Positions 1 through 11,619 are shown, counted from the first letter of the stretch. The stretch is 42,377 bases of DNA from Fragilaria crotonensis (GCA_022925895.1 JAKSYS010000550.1:1-42377); one strand, 5' to 3'. Numbers and translations: made by a program. Notes: generated from the sequence alone by a model not told the origin.

Positions 1-346
1 CGATGATTTGGAGTCAGAAAGCCAGATCTTCGTCCGGTCGTCGGATCAATTCCAACGACCACAACAGTGGTCAAGCGGTACTGTAGTACTGAAGTGCAAC
101 TATGTCGTACTACTGGGCTGCGGGTGCTTCAGTACGGTACCCAGATCCCACCTAACGGTATACTGTACATGAGTACCCCAGTATTCCTCTTTTGAGTTGC
201 AGTACATATCTTCGAAAGCCCTTTGAAGTACCTGGTACATGCACTCCTCGTTTAGAGGTTTATGTGTTACCTGTGATTTGTCTATAATGGTGAAATATAA
301 GAGTTCTACTTGGCTTTTGTTACAAAACATGCTGAGGTGGTGTTCC
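1..346. other. GTAC-rich intergenic block
   Basis: No gene is supported here. Between about 78 and 238 the tetramer GTAC occurs ten times, against less than one expected in 160 bp of random sequence. The same bias returns in most other intergenic stretches of the window. The block lies downstream of the trypsin-like gene on the minus strand; what lies to the left is outside the window. Confidence 0.6.
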
Positions 347-1258
347 TCAGATCACTGGCTTGACAGTAGGTTTGGCCGTAGGCTTCATGGTTGGGCAAGT
401 GCTAGGCTTCTTCTTGCTGTACTTGCATATCTGAGCATCAACCCATTTTGCATAGTACGAGACCCTGACAAAGAGATCTGGATGACCAGCTTGCTTGGGG
501 CACTTATATTTCGAAGAGATGATACCAATTTGAACATCCTTTTCTGCGCTACTTTTTTTCTAGAGCAGCGGACCGCCGACATCACCGGTACATACGCCCT
601 TCACACCACCCGCGCAGAGGATTGATTCCCCGACAAGATTGGAGCCATACTCTTGCTTGCATAACGCCATGGAAGCTGGCTTGATCGAAACCTGCTTGAG
701 ATCCGTGTAAGTTCGATACACCTCATTGCCGTACATGGTGTCGTTCGCACCAACGCCAATGGCTGTCAGAAAGGGTGGATTGATGGACCTTGGGACAGAG
801 GCATTTCGATTCAACTTCACCAGCGGCACGCTCGTCACAGGCTTGTCAAGAAAAACCAACCCAACATCATTGACGTGATTTAAACGTTTGTAGTTGGGAT
901 GCAATACTAACTTTCTGACGCCACGCATGTACTCATACTTGGACTGCTCGACAGACGAGACATTAACCCTCACATCGCTGATGTTTGCACTTGCTCCGTC
1001 CAAGCAGGAAGCAGTTGTTAAAACAACGTCACGAGCGACCAAACTTCCACCGCAATAATAGGAATAGTAGTATCCTGGACGAGGAGTCTGCCTCCCAACC
1101 CTTATATCCATGTAGTAGGGGTACCGCTTCGACGCAGCGACTACTCCTCCAACAATCCGAGTCTCCATGTTTCGGGTGCCTCCTGATGAGTAAGCCAAGG
1201 CGAGCTGGACTCCAAGGACGAAGAAAAGGCAAAATGCAGCGAAGAAGCTTCGTGTCAT
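347..1258 (-). CDS. Trypsin-like (S1) serine protease homologue, catalytic residues lost, in-frame stop
   Basis: The start at 1258 opens with a secretion signal (MTRSFFAAFCLFFVLGVQLALA). A chymotrypsin-fold domain follows: the activation-site motif RIVGGV, the CGGSL block, the block around the catalytic His, NDVGLVFLD around the catalytic Asp, and GDVGGPLL around the catalytic Ser. The His block reads TTASC instead of TAAHC and the Ser block reads GDVGGP instead of GDSGGP. Two of the three catalytic residues are therefore gone, and the product should not be an active protease. A TAG stop at 560-562 ends the open frame right after GGPLL. The same frame then continues with the expected C-terminal part of the fold (QIGIIS, then FVRVSYYAKWVDAQIC) and a short KPT-rich tail, stopping at 347-349. 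The stop is thus premature, or read through, or an error. Serine protease homologues without activity are known in animals as binding or clip proteins. A binding role here would be inference. Confidence 0.75.
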
Positions 1259-2614
1259 GGTCGTATTGCTTCGATGAGGTTGAGTTGAGGTGAATGAAAA
1301 GTTTGTGGGCGAAGGGATATTCTACCTTTCGCTCAAGTCGTGAGGTGGAACAACACCCACGTGTACTCTGATACCTGCTAATGTACTCAACGAAGAGCGA
1401 GGTTCTGCCGTACAGGTACAAGTACTGCACTCCGAGTACAAGGTCACGTGGGACATAAAACGCGCATCACGTTCAAGAGTCCGCGTGTTCGAGTGAATAA
1501 AGAATAAAGTGACCAATAACTGCATGCAGCAACAGACCACCACACAACGAAGTACTTGTAGTAGTACTGGAGTAGGATACTACCGTAGCCCACGACGACA
1601 CGTGACAACTCACTACTACTATACCGTAGTACATAGACAATATTCTAAAAAGTTAATATAACATGCTGTAGATGTATAATCGTATCGGTATGACATATCC
1701 TACCCGGTATGTCATTTGCATGACAATACAACAATGTACTATGCACATCTTGCAAGGCTCTCAGACTGTGTATACTCTGCGTACCGGTTCCATGATCTAT
1801 TTTCCACGATCCACGGTAAATGCAGTTGCTGTTCAGACTTCAGTCGTGTACTTCCAGGTACTTGTACAGACCGTAAGTCCTATCTCCTTGTCTCCTATCT
1901 CCGATCACGGTCGTGTTAGGTCTATAGCAATCAATAAAAGTAACGAAAGAGTTAAATATTATGCATCAATCATTGACTCAGGTCATTCCCCTTTTCCCTC
2001 TGTAATGTACATACTACTTTACTTATTTTTTATGTTTATCTATGAATAATTTCTAGTAGGACAAGGAATTTCATGTCACTTCCAGTACTACTATGCAACA
2101 TTACCCAAGCTTTAGCAAACATATTTGAGACATCTCAAGGACAATGCTTTCTATGTGGAGAGTGACATTCTCTACAATGCCCCGGAGGACAACTACTTAA
2201 AACATCAACCAAGCTCGGGCTACCCCTACTCAAGATCACACATTTTCAGTGACCAAGCTGTTGTTTCCCCCAGAAACTACATTCCAAAACAGCTTTATGC
2301 TTTCCAATTTTTGGACCTCATGAATCCTAGTATATCCTTAGTCTGGCCCATTGCTTCCCAGCAAAAGATTCTGAAGGAGACTCAGAAATGAGGCACAGCT
2401 TGCTCCATCCAAGTTTCAGCAACAATGGACACCTACTGCACACCATAATCAGATACGTCAGGAAGTTGGATTTGCTTGCGGTGATACTCAATCCCTGATG
2501 ATTACTACCTCAATAGCAAAGGGACGGCTGGCATAGCCAATGCAGGAATTGTTCTATCCTTTGGATCCCCCTCCAATGCCTGTCGTGTGAACGCGCGGTG
2601 TTACTGAGAGATTA
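1259..2614. other. Intergenic stretch, no supported gene
   Basis: This 1.36-kb stretch separates two minus-strand genes. Its right-hand part (about 1310-1640) is GTAC-rich and contains CTCCGAGTAC near 1433, and probably includes the promoter of the trypsin-like gene. A short plus-strand open frame at 2125-2391 and an overlapping frame to about 2550 show no recognisable domain. They have an AT-rich character like the 39-42 kb region. They could be a decayed element, but nothing seen supports a gene. Confidence 0.5.
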
Positions 2615-3668
2615 TCAGCCAAACCGACCTCTCGGCTTCTGGGGGCCCTCAGAAAAATAAACATCTGTTTTTGGCGGTCCTTTCTGATGGCGTCCGGTAC
2701 CGCTGCCACAACAGTGCGTCCATAGACAGATCAGAACTAAAAGCACAACACAGCCCACCACACAACCGATAATGGCCGCAGTGGGAAAACTTGTCCCTGC
2801 AATCGTATACACACCGACAGGATCATCCCTCTGTCGTACTTGCCCCTCTTCAATTCGCACTAGCGTATCCGGATCAACTTCGTCCAAAGCTCGCTGCAAT
2901 TCTCCATTGGTAATTGCCGTCGAAAGTTCGGTTTCAATGAGTTTAGTGTCAGCTGAAGCAGATAATGATGACGATGATTCCGCCGGAGCTTCCACCACAA
3001 AGGACGCATAGCATTCTTCACACAGCGTGTCTGTCGGTACACCCGATGGACATGGGGCATTTTCGATCCGATCCAACCATGTATCCGGAACGGATAGCAA
3101 CCATTGTTGCAAGCACCTCTGCCGTTCACGACGGCGGAGCTGCCGCGAATCGTTCGGTCCGAACATTCGATCCGTCACATTTTGGACCAGGATGCGAAAG
3201 GCTGCCGTCAAATGATTGCGAGTCATTCCCGATTGCAAGTGATCTTCGTCCAAACGAGCAGCGTTGGAAATTGTAAATGTAACATTGCCGTAGTATTTGA
3301 TGCCTTCCACGTGTTGAGATGGCTCCATGCTAACTGAAGACGTTTCATTGACAGTGGTAGGAGACGGACGAATTAGTAGATTTTCGGTCACCGGCGACCC
3401 GGAAAGAGTTTCGGTTTGAATTCGTGTTGGTTCCTTCGTTGGCTCGAGGGTGGGATCTGGAGTTGATTCCACTGTCGGCTTTGAACTCGATGGTGTGGGT
3501 AGGGCCGTTGTAGGAGCTGATGTTAAATTCAAGGTAGGCGTGGAACTGGATTTCGAGGGAAGGGCAGTTGTTGGAGAAGGTGTCGATCCCACAGTTGGCT
3601 TAGAAGTGGATGTTGTCGGGATGGACGTTGTTGGAGAAGGCGTTGATCTTATCGTCGGCTTGGAACTG
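2615..3668 (-). pseudogene. C-terminal part of the split EF-hand/PT-rich membrane protein gene
   Basis: Read on the minus strand from the transposon edge at 3668, the frame opens in a Pro/Thr/Ser-rich linker built on units such as SSKPT and SPTT. It then has a folded region with Cys residues (CLQQWLL, NAPCPSG, CEECYASFVV). Next comes a clear membrane helix rich in A, I, C, V and L (about AAIIGCVVGCVVLLVLICLW) and a basic cytoplasmic tail ending RGRFG. There is no start codon of its own. Removing the transposon at 3669-8234 together with one copy of its 2-bp target duplication joins this piece in frame to the N-terminal part at 8235-10407. The joined gene would be 1,075 codons including the stop, with the linker continuing naturally across the seam. 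As read, the piece has no promoter or signal peptide, so in this allele the protein cannot reach the membrane. Confidence 0.75.
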
Positions 3669-3695
3669 CATCAGAAGGCCGCTTTTGTTAACTAT
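3669..3695 (+). repeat. Left terminal inverted repeat of the DNA transposon
   Basis: 27 bp beginning CATCAGAAGGCCG, paired with 8208-8234 with one mismatch (C/T at position 14). It introduces a TGA stop into the interrupted host frame when read on the minus strand. Confidence 0.85.
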
Positions 3696-4147
3696 GTCAA
3701 AAAATGGTTACTTTTTGGTCGTAAGTCATTAATATATTGCCTAATGTTAACATATGATAACTGAATATTATAATTTATGTTTCTACAATGTTTGTTTCTT
3801 TCCATTGACGGTAAATAATAAGCAGTGAACATCTTCAATTTCCGATGAACATCGTTTTTTTTGTCATGGTAACTTAGACCATACTTCAAACAGATATAGT
3901 AACATATCTCAAGGCGTCAAACCATACATAACATATTTCAATAAAATATATTGATATTCAAACATTTCTTTTTACCCATTCCATTATGTACGACTTCGTC
4001 ATGCTGATTGTTGGTATGTCGTTTGACAAGGGAATTATATTCTCACCACCATATCTGGCAGTTCTTAAAATATTACATTCGTCTGATCAAAGAATTGTGC
4101 TCGTATTGCAACACTCTTCACTCGTTGTCTATCTTTAATCTACTACT

Positions 4148-6893
4148 ATGTCGACATCACTTTCTGAGGATTGTGCTGTTTGTGGGAAAAGTTTCAAGAG
4201 GCTTGGTGCGCACCTTGTGCGTAGTTTGGCATGTGGTTCTTATTACATGCCACGCCGCGCTGACACAGATGAGTGTCGTGAAAGTGAAGGCGCTGATCAT
4301 GGCACCCGTCCGAATTTGAGATCCTCTTCGTATAGCACTCTCTTTCGTGCACAACGTGCAACTGTAAGAGGAGAGGCGGATGACGAGCCGCCAATCATCA
4401 ATGTGAATGGAGTTGACGACGAAGACTTTTGTGATGGATGACGATGATGGTTTTCCGAATGACAATGTTGATGAGGAGGATGTCCCCAGTGATGCAAGTG
4501 AAGGCGAGGAAGGTCCGGATGCCGGTGTTTTGGACTTGTATCTGAAACTTTTCCAGCTGCGAGATAACCCGCTAGGTCTTGCGCGTTTTCTCGGGAAGAG
4601 GAGGTCTTAATTGAGTTATTGCAGCTCCTAAAGGAGCTCCATTGTCCACTCAAAGCGTTTGAGATCATACTCAAGTGGGCTGCAAAATCAAATGGTAGTG
4701 GTCATACTTTCCGCGAGGGTTGTCAACCCAGTCGCAGCAAGGTAATCGCTAACTTGTACGAAAGGTACAACATGAACGGATTGATCCCGAAGGAGAAGAA
4801 ATTGTACCTGCCTTACACCCAGAGAACAGTGTCCATGATTTACTTTGATGCCCGCGAAGTGTTTGCGTCACTTCTCTCATGTCCCACACTTAATCAAGAC
4901 GAAAATTATTTTTGACGACGCAAAGGATCCATTCATTGCACCACAAGCATCGTCTGATGTTGGCGACATCCACACTGGTCGTTGCTACAGAAAGACATAC
5001 GAGGCTCTAATAAAGAAGTTTGGCGTTGATATGCTGTTACCTTGCGTCATAGCAATGGATAAGACACATATCGATATGGCAGGACGGCTCCAAATGGAGC
5101 CCATAACAATCTCACACGGTCTATTGAATCACACTATGCGCCGCCTCCCAAGTGCCATGCGCATCCTTGGATACATCAATCACAGCACCCCCGCGCACCT
5201 CCCAACTAGCGCAGATGTTGATTCCGATTTCAATTCTCCAGAAGATCTGGCGGATGATGTTGTGCGAATCAAGAACCCAATTCATCCGCCCGCCAACGGT
5301 GATCTTAGTTGGGCAACGTTACTCCTCAATGAAACACACATGCAGATTCAGTTTATACTCGAAGAGTCTGGATTTTTGATTCTACAGAACAGTGGCTTCA
5401 AATGGAATTTGCATTACAACAACACCATTCACAAAGTGGTGTTCCACCCGTATGTACCTTTCATCGTCGGCGATACAGAGGGTCACGACCGTCTCTGTGG
5501 TCATTACACAGCAAGATTCATGGAGGTCAAACAGCTTTGCCGAATCTGTGAATGCCCCAGTTACTTGACGGGGTATTCGAAGTCAAAGTTCCCCACCGTC
5601 CCAAAAAAGTTGATTCCTTAGTGCAGAGGGGCTTGACTGCTGAGCTCCAATCAATGTCTCAGAACTATCTCAAGAACGGGTTTGAAGGCGTCCGATTTGG
5701 CATGCACAATAAGCGCGGAATTTTTGGTGCGTGCCCAGGCGAAATGCTGCACTTGATCTCGCTTGGTTGGTTTAAGTACTGCCTCCAGGCTTTCTTGCTC
5801 AGGCCGGTCCCAAGTCCCAGGCATTGAAGGATTACGATGCACTGTGCGCTGTTGGGCTGCACCCTATCAAGGCAGAGTGACCGTGATGTTCCACGAACAA
5901 ATTCTCTCGAGGTTTTTCCTCTGGCTCCAATCTCATGGGACACGAGATGGCGGGATGCCTTTGGTGAAACTATTCGCATTGCACACGACGTGTTTCCGCT
6001 CCATCTTCAATGTTGGCAAGAAGGTCACCCCAAAAGAAGGGTCAACGATCAAAGGCTATGTTACAGCAATCATATCGAAGATTGGATAGTTGTCGATCCT
6101 CCCTCCTGGTCTGGCACCAATGGATGAAGCAGCCAACAATCCCGAAAAATGGTGAGGCGCTCCATGTTGCTGTGCAGTGGTTGATGCGGTTTGTCGCTGA
6201 AGTAGCACCTCGTCCTTCAGGCATGGGAAATAACACCATCAAAACGCACTTGGTCCTGCATCTGTGCGAGGACATTCTGGACCATGGGGTTCCAGAGAAC
6301 GTGAACAGTTCGTACGCTGAATCAGCCCACATTCCCCTTGCGAAGATAACAACAAGAAACTCGCAGAAACGAGCTGTTTCTTTCACAAAACAAGCAGCCC
6401 ATCGGTACGTTGAGAATCTCGCTGTATCACTTGCTTGGGCAGATGTTGAGAACGACAAAAGGCAGTGCCATACCAACATCAGGGAAGAAGATTAGCTAAG
6501 GCAGCTAAAGCAGCGGAAGCTGCTGCAGCAGCAGAGGCAGCGGAAGCTGCTGCAGCAGCGTCTACGCAACGGAAACGAGTTGTTGGCGCGGGGAACAAGA
6601 GGAAATATAGACAGAAAAAAACAAAGGAGTCCAAAAAAACGAAAACAACAAAAGTGCATAACACCTCGTCAGATTCTGGCGACATTGAGTCGGCGGATGA
6701 TGATTCTTGTTTTGAACCCACCGATGGCGCTGAAGACGAGGCTGATGATGACGACGACGACGACCAGGCTGATGACGACGACAATAATGATGACGGGGCA
6801 GAAATTGATTCTTACGTTTCAGCAAACTCATACCTTGACGACGACCCATTGGCATCGCCGGAGGAAGGTATGCGGTGCCCGCGAAGCTACTGA
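4148..6893 (+). pseudogene. KDZ/Plavaka-like transposase, frameshifted
   Basis: The reading frame starts with ATG at 4148 in a Cys-containing segment (CAVCGKSFKRLGAHL, resembling a short zinc finger), followed by an acidic stretch. The core has the layout I associate with this transposase type in diatoms. It runs AMDKTHID (candidate first catalytic Asp), GRLQMEPITISHG, FIVGDTEGHDRLCGHYTAR, CRICECP (Cys pair), the GACPGEMLHLISLGWFKYCL block, and a late ENVNSSYAESAHIPLAK region. After it come an Ala-rich stretch, a basic cluster (NKRKYRQKKTKESKK, likely nuclear localisation) and an Asp-rich tail. The frame changes near 4430, 4575, 4905, 5610, 5800, 5910, 6080 and 6480, so no single open frame encodes it. 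Catalytic Asp and Glu assignments are inferred from position, not aligned. Either the copy is dead or indel errors are present. Confidence 0.7.
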
Positions 6894-7226
6894 AGAGTCG
6901 AGACGCAGTGCCCAGGCAGGCGCAGTGAACCTCTGAGGACAAGCAACAGCGAGGAACACGGTACGCCACCTCCACCACCGGCGAGCTGATTCCAGGAAAT
7001 TGTTAGCAGGATGCCGTTGGAAGCTCCAACAGCACAGAAGAATGTTGTACGGAGGATTGTTTTGTTTGTTAAAACACACTCTTCCGTCAGATCAAATTCG
7101 TTACCAGTACCAAGTCATTTAACGAAGCTTTTCAAAAGGTGCTGGCGGAGGAAAGGCCACGGAATCCATACATATTTCAGTTGACGTACCAGAATTCGTT
7201 CAAGACGGCCTTGAATCAGAAGCGAA

Positions 7227-7963
7227 ATGTGTGAGTTGTCTGGCAAAAGATTGTGGTCAAAGCTAGTGTTCAAGAATCGTGAAGAGGAATTCTTCACTTT
7301 TGATGAATTCTGCAAGCTAAGACGAGCGACTACCGAAGAGAGAGAAAGCGTTTCTCTGGTTCTTCGACAGTTTTTGGAGTGTGTTTGCGGGGCTACCGCA
7401 TGGAATAATGCGAAAACAAAGCAGCTCGTTTCGAGGCGAGAGACCCCAGTGGATCAAAAATTGTCAGTGTGAGTGATGAAGCATTTGCGTTGTTGTTAAT
7501 TGACAATTACTTGGAAAAGTGGAAAACCAGGCTGGTGAAGAAGTCGCAGCCCGCATCGACTCGGTAGGGTGCTAGCAGCTGCAATTGCGACTGAAGGTGA
7601 GGAGATCACGAGAAGGAAACAAACAAAGACAGCCGGTAAATACACTGAAAAGCTCAAGGACAGTGTAAGTGGGGTGGCTGGAGTCCCGAAGGCATCAAAC
7701 AGTTCAATTTTCTTCGCAAGTTAGTGAAAGCAGACAGGGAGGCTGACAAGAATTGTGACGACGAGCCGAAACGGATGGAAAAGTTGTTGATGGATTTCTG
7801 CCGGACAAAGGCCGGAATAAAGGACCCACAGGATAACGCAAACCTAGACGGTGCTCACAACAATGCAGCGCACGGGCAATGGAGAATGTTGAGGCAGAAT
7901 GGGACTCTGATGACGACTAGGAGTTTGTTTTACTGCCATCCACTTAAAAATGCAATAGAATGA
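7227..7963 (+). pseudogene. Transposon accessory protein remnant
   Basis: Downstream of the transposase, pieces of a second protein can be followed in two or three frames. First comes FTFDEFCKLRRATTEER, then a segment around FALLLIDNYLEKWKTR, and last GGWSPEGIKQFNFLRKLV with KADREADKNCDDEPKRMEKL, ending at 7963 just before the AT-rich right end. The stretch is charged and probably helical. A second frame of this kind, with a 'GGW..EG' block, commonly accompanies transposases of this type in diatoms as far as I recall, but I cannot name its function. Stops and frame changes near 7472, 7560 and 7670 break it. Confidence 0.45.
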
Positions 7964-8207
7964 CTTTCGTATGAACAATATCTGTTGTATTAAAATGTAA
8001 CTTTGACTTAACATGAATTGCATAATTACAATATATATCGTTGACTTGAGTAAAAATAAATGGTAACTAAAGCGTGCTTTATTTTGAGATAAATTATCCA
8101 AACTTACAATATATAATAGAAGTAGTATTTTATTGTTCAAGTTACCATTTCTGTTAAGAAGTAAAATCTAACTGATAAAAAAATGGTAACACTTAACACC
8201 AAAGAAA

Positions 8208-8234
8208 ATAGTTAACAAAAACGGCCTTCTGATG
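8208..8234 (-). repeat. Right terminal inverted repeat of the DNA transposon
   Basis: 27 bp, the inverted partner of 3669-3695. It is followed by TG (8235-8236), matching the TG before the left end. Subterminal ATGGTAAC copies lie at 8060 (+), 8141 (-) and 8183 (+). Confidence 0.85.
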
Positions 8235-10407
8235 TGGAAGTTATGGGAAAGATTGTTGTAGGAGAAGATGTTGCTTTTGAAGTTGGTTCGTGACTCGGCT
8301 CGGTGGTGAGTGTCTCTGTCGGAGGGGATGTCGGGGTGACGCTCGGCTTGAGACTTGATGGGGCGGAAGCTGCACCAATAGATGGCATCATTGAAGGCGA
8401 CGCAAATGAGGGAGTGGTGAGCGAAGGCGCCGCGGCAGGCGAACCAAAGGAAAATGGTGATCGCGTTCGTCTTGACGGCCTTGTGGGCATAGCAGCCAGT
8501 GTAGGAAATGAATCTGGGATGTTCGGTCGTGAGGTCGGTGTTTCGGTTTCTGCTGGTACGGGCGATGCTGATTGATTGGTCACTTCAGAATCTGTAGCTA
8601 CCGATGGCGACATGGTAGGTCCTGGATTCAAGGCCTGATCGATCGCCTGGTCAACCTCCACGCAAATCCGCTCCAAAAAGGCAGATTGATCGACATCCAC
8701 AGTTGACATCGGTCGAGATCCCTCTATATCTATCCCGTCAGCGCTACCATTAGATAGATCCACAAACTTATTCCTTAGGGCAGCAGGCAAATCGTCGTAC
8801 GCAACACTGCTAAGCTGTCCACCGGATATCTTACTGGCAAAAGATGCATACTCGGAGGAATCCAGAATTTCATTCCCATCGCGATCGTTAACGATCATGG
8901 CCACATAACAAAGATTCAACGCAATCGTTGGTGACGATGATGGTGATGTTCGAACTTGCAGTGGTGCAGTTGGTGTTGGAAACCCAGCAGCAGAAACAAC
9001 ACTTGATGTCGGAAGTACGTCAGCAGCAATCAGCTCAGGACTTGGTGGTGATGAAGGTACACTATCACCAGCGACCACGGGATTTGGTAGTGACGGAAGT
9101 TCACTATCAGCAGTGACCACGGGACTTGGTGGTGATGTTGAAAGTATATCAGAACTCATCACCAAAGGAGTGGATGATGCCGGATGCCTCGTTGGAGATG
9201 TTGATGTTGGTAAAGTATCAACAGCCACCGCAGGACTTAATGTTGAAATAATGTCGGAGGCCAACACCAAAGGAGATGATAATGTTGGATGCATACTTGG
9301 TGATGTTGAAAGTTTATCCCCAGCAGCAACGACCTCCTCCTCCTCCTCCGCTGGACGAGGACCGGGAATCCTCGATGTTGGGTCAGGAACCGTAGCTGAA
9401 GTTGGTTGTCGCGCAACATTTAGTTCGCCGACATTATTGAGTTTATTCATGGCCATCAATGTATCGGAACAAAAGTCACGCAATGCTGCTACTCGTTGCC
9501 CAGATACGGTGGATGTTGTTGTTGTGGACAATGACTGCCCTTGTCCGTATCCATGTAGTATGCTGAACGACGTGTCGGTGTCACTCATATCCACACGGCT
9601 CAAAAACACTTGTTTCAATTCCGTCGGAAGTTGTGTGAATTGCAGACCCGACCATGTTTGATTGTTTGTCAAGGAATTCACAAAAGTAACAAACTCGGCG
9701 GCTGTCAATGAATCATCATCATGATTGTCATTCGCCGTATTGATTGCAAGTGACAATGAGCTGTAACACTCGGACAGGGATGGGATCGGAACGACAATAG
9801 GGGCCACTGCTGTTGTGGTGGTGGGTGCTGCAGTAGTCGTTGTCGGCACTCCAATGTGGTTTTCAATCGCAGTCTGTGTATCACGACAAACTTGATTCAA
9901 CCAAGAAACCTGGGATTGAGCCGACAGATTAATGGATAAATCGTCAATACTCGTCGTAGCAAGAGAATCGGCACCATCTCCTTCAGAACAGCATGGATTG
10001 CTCTCACTGTTGCTGTTATCGTTGAAACACGGACAAGCTAATGCTTTGAAATTCGATTGAAGACTCGATGGCAGTCTGTCGAAAGGAATCATGAAAACGT
10101 CTCGAAATGCCCCTCCCGATAGTTCATCGACGAATTCCGTGTATTCCATGGGACTTAGTTTGGAGTCACCATTTCGATCTGCAGTCCTCAAGTAGGAGCG
10201 ACATTCTGTTATTGTTGTTGCTTCTATTGTTGTGTTATCGCGACGATGGCTTGTCAGCATGGCGGTCATGGAGGGATGTGTCGCATTCATGGGTCTGCCA
10301 ACGACAGTATTGAGGATAAGGAGTTGCAGTAGGACTCCCAGAAAAATAGAAGAATGCCAAGCCAATGTGATTTGGTGTTGTTGTCGCGACGCTTGACATG
10401 GTATCAT
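8235..10407 (-). CDS. Secreted/membrane protein with three EF-hand modules and PT-rich linkers, N-terminal part (cut by transposon)
   Basis: The start at 10407 is followed by a hydrophobic signal or anchor (SSIFLGVLLQLLILNTVV). Three repeats of one module follow. Each opens with an EF-hand loop: DRNGDSKLSPME (residues 77-88), DNHDDDSLTAAE, and DRDGNEILDSSE. Loops one and three carry the standard D-x-[ND]-x-[DN]-x-x-[IL]-x-x-x-E pattern. After each loop comes a stretch of the type FV.SLSGG...F..LP..L...F..L, so the repeat is larger than an EF-hand alone. Long Ser/Thr/Pro-rich linkers separate the modules; these are typical of glycosylated diatom cell-surface proteins. As read, the open frame runs into the transposon and stops at 8212 after eight or so foreign residues. 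The original gene continued at 3668-2615 with a membrane helix, giving a calcium-binding single-pass surface protein of about 1,074 residues. Surface location and calcium binding follow from motifs; the cellular role is unknown. Confidence 0.8.
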
Positions 10408-11619
10408 GCTTTCGTTGTGTCGTCGTTATGCTGTTGTTGATGGTGGAGATCCGCCTCAACGAAGGAGGCACAAGGAATAATTGGGATTGAACGGCATTAA
10501 ACATAAATTGAAGAATGTCTCTCAGTCCAATAATTTTTGATTTACATATATACTCCGACAATGTTGGTACGATCGACCAAGCGTTTAATATTACGCACAA
10601 ACATATATAGTTATATATAGAAGTGAAGGTGTGAACTGCATCGCACTATGACTCTTTTGTCTGAGAATCGTAAGTACTTCGGGCGGGTCATTTTTTCACA
10701 ATCCATTATCCGACATTCGGTCCCCATGGTCGGAATATGGAACGTTTGATTCCCGAGTTCGAATGACATTCCTGTGTCGCTACGGGTCGCCCCAATTCGA
10801 GAATTTATGGATTACATTTAATATGAATCCCTTGCCGATGCCGCGATCCCGGTTTGTAGACCTGCACTTGTCTAATAATGAGATCTCGAAAAAGACGCCC
10901 AACTGGAAAAAGTCGAGACGGTTAATAATGAGGTCTTTCGAGCCAGATACATACAGTACCCACATACTATCATACCAGGTACTACTACATGTTTCAACGT
11001 AGCACATGGGTACTACATGGTAGTCGGGGTACGGTATGTCATACGAAGACCTAAACACGTACTCGCCATCTCGCCAACACATCGTCGTGCCGGTGAACAT
11101 GGGACACACCACAGGGGCAGCGCGCAAGTGAACAAACAGTTTTGTGATGTAACAATGTAGTACAGTAGCACTTTGTGTGGTCTCCTTTTAATCACATTAT
11201 AGTTCAAGACGATTCCTTCTTGTGAACTGGTGATGTGTGTTGTTCGAAAGGACTTGGCGAGACACTAGTAGCACGAGAGAGAAAAAATGTCGACCACAAA
11301 TTTGGCGACCAACCTTCATGCCTTTCGGTCGCGACACGTCATGCGTCATTGCGAGAAAACGATCTGTCGCGTCCCCTACTATTATGCCGGTCGCCATGAT
11401 CTATACAGTCACCAATCAATCCACAGATTCAGGGCCATCAGGTCTACCGCTTCCCGCGCACCTCGACGGATCATAAAGTAGACAGGGGCTGAGGTCGCTG
11501 GTATTCTTGTCAACGGACTAACTGAGGCCCCCGTGACCATCACACCAGAGTTCGTTGGGTCGAGATTCGCTCTATACTATGCGTGCCTCCCCTTGTTGGC
11601 ACACCGTCATGCACACGAT
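10408..11619. other. Intergenic stretch, no supported gene
   Basis: This stretch holds the upstream region of the EF-hand gene and the downstream region of the oxygenase gene. A GTAC cluster lies at about 10960-11060. A short similar pair, TAATAATGAGATCTCG near 10875 and TAATAATGAGGTCTTTCG near 10923, is a weak direct repeat. Open frames here overlap on several strands and show no domain. Confidence 0.5.

Larger units (their letters stand above)
3669..8234 (+). mobile_element. DNA transposon with KDZ/Plavaka-like transposase, 4.57 kb, inserted in a host gene
   Basis: The ends are inverted repeats starting CATCAGAAGGCCG. They match at 26 of 27 positions (3669-3695 against 8208-8234). A 2-bp TG duplication flanks the element (3667-3668 and 8235-8236); shifting the boundary inward by 3 bp gives an alternative AT duplication. 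Inside the ends lie subterminal copies of ATGGTAAC or its complement (3866, 8060, 8141, 8183, plus the variant ATGGTTAC at 3704), as is usual for transposase-binding sites of En/Spm-like elements. Cargo on the plus strand is a large decayed transposase (about 4148-6900) and a second decayed frame (about 7230-7963). The element interrupts a minus-strand PT-rich gene. A 2-bp target duplication fits the CACTA/Mirage group better than the 8 bp typical of Zisupton-type KDZ elements, so the superfamily is tentative. Confidence 0.85.

Noticed and set aside
1672-2049. 125-codon open frame on the plus strand
   Set aside because: No domain, lies in GTAC-type intergenic DNA, and overlaps another random frame.
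6479-6784. Ser-rich open frame on the minus strand
   Set aside because: It is the complement of the Asp-rich and Ala-rich tail of the transposase; low complexity on the opposite strand.
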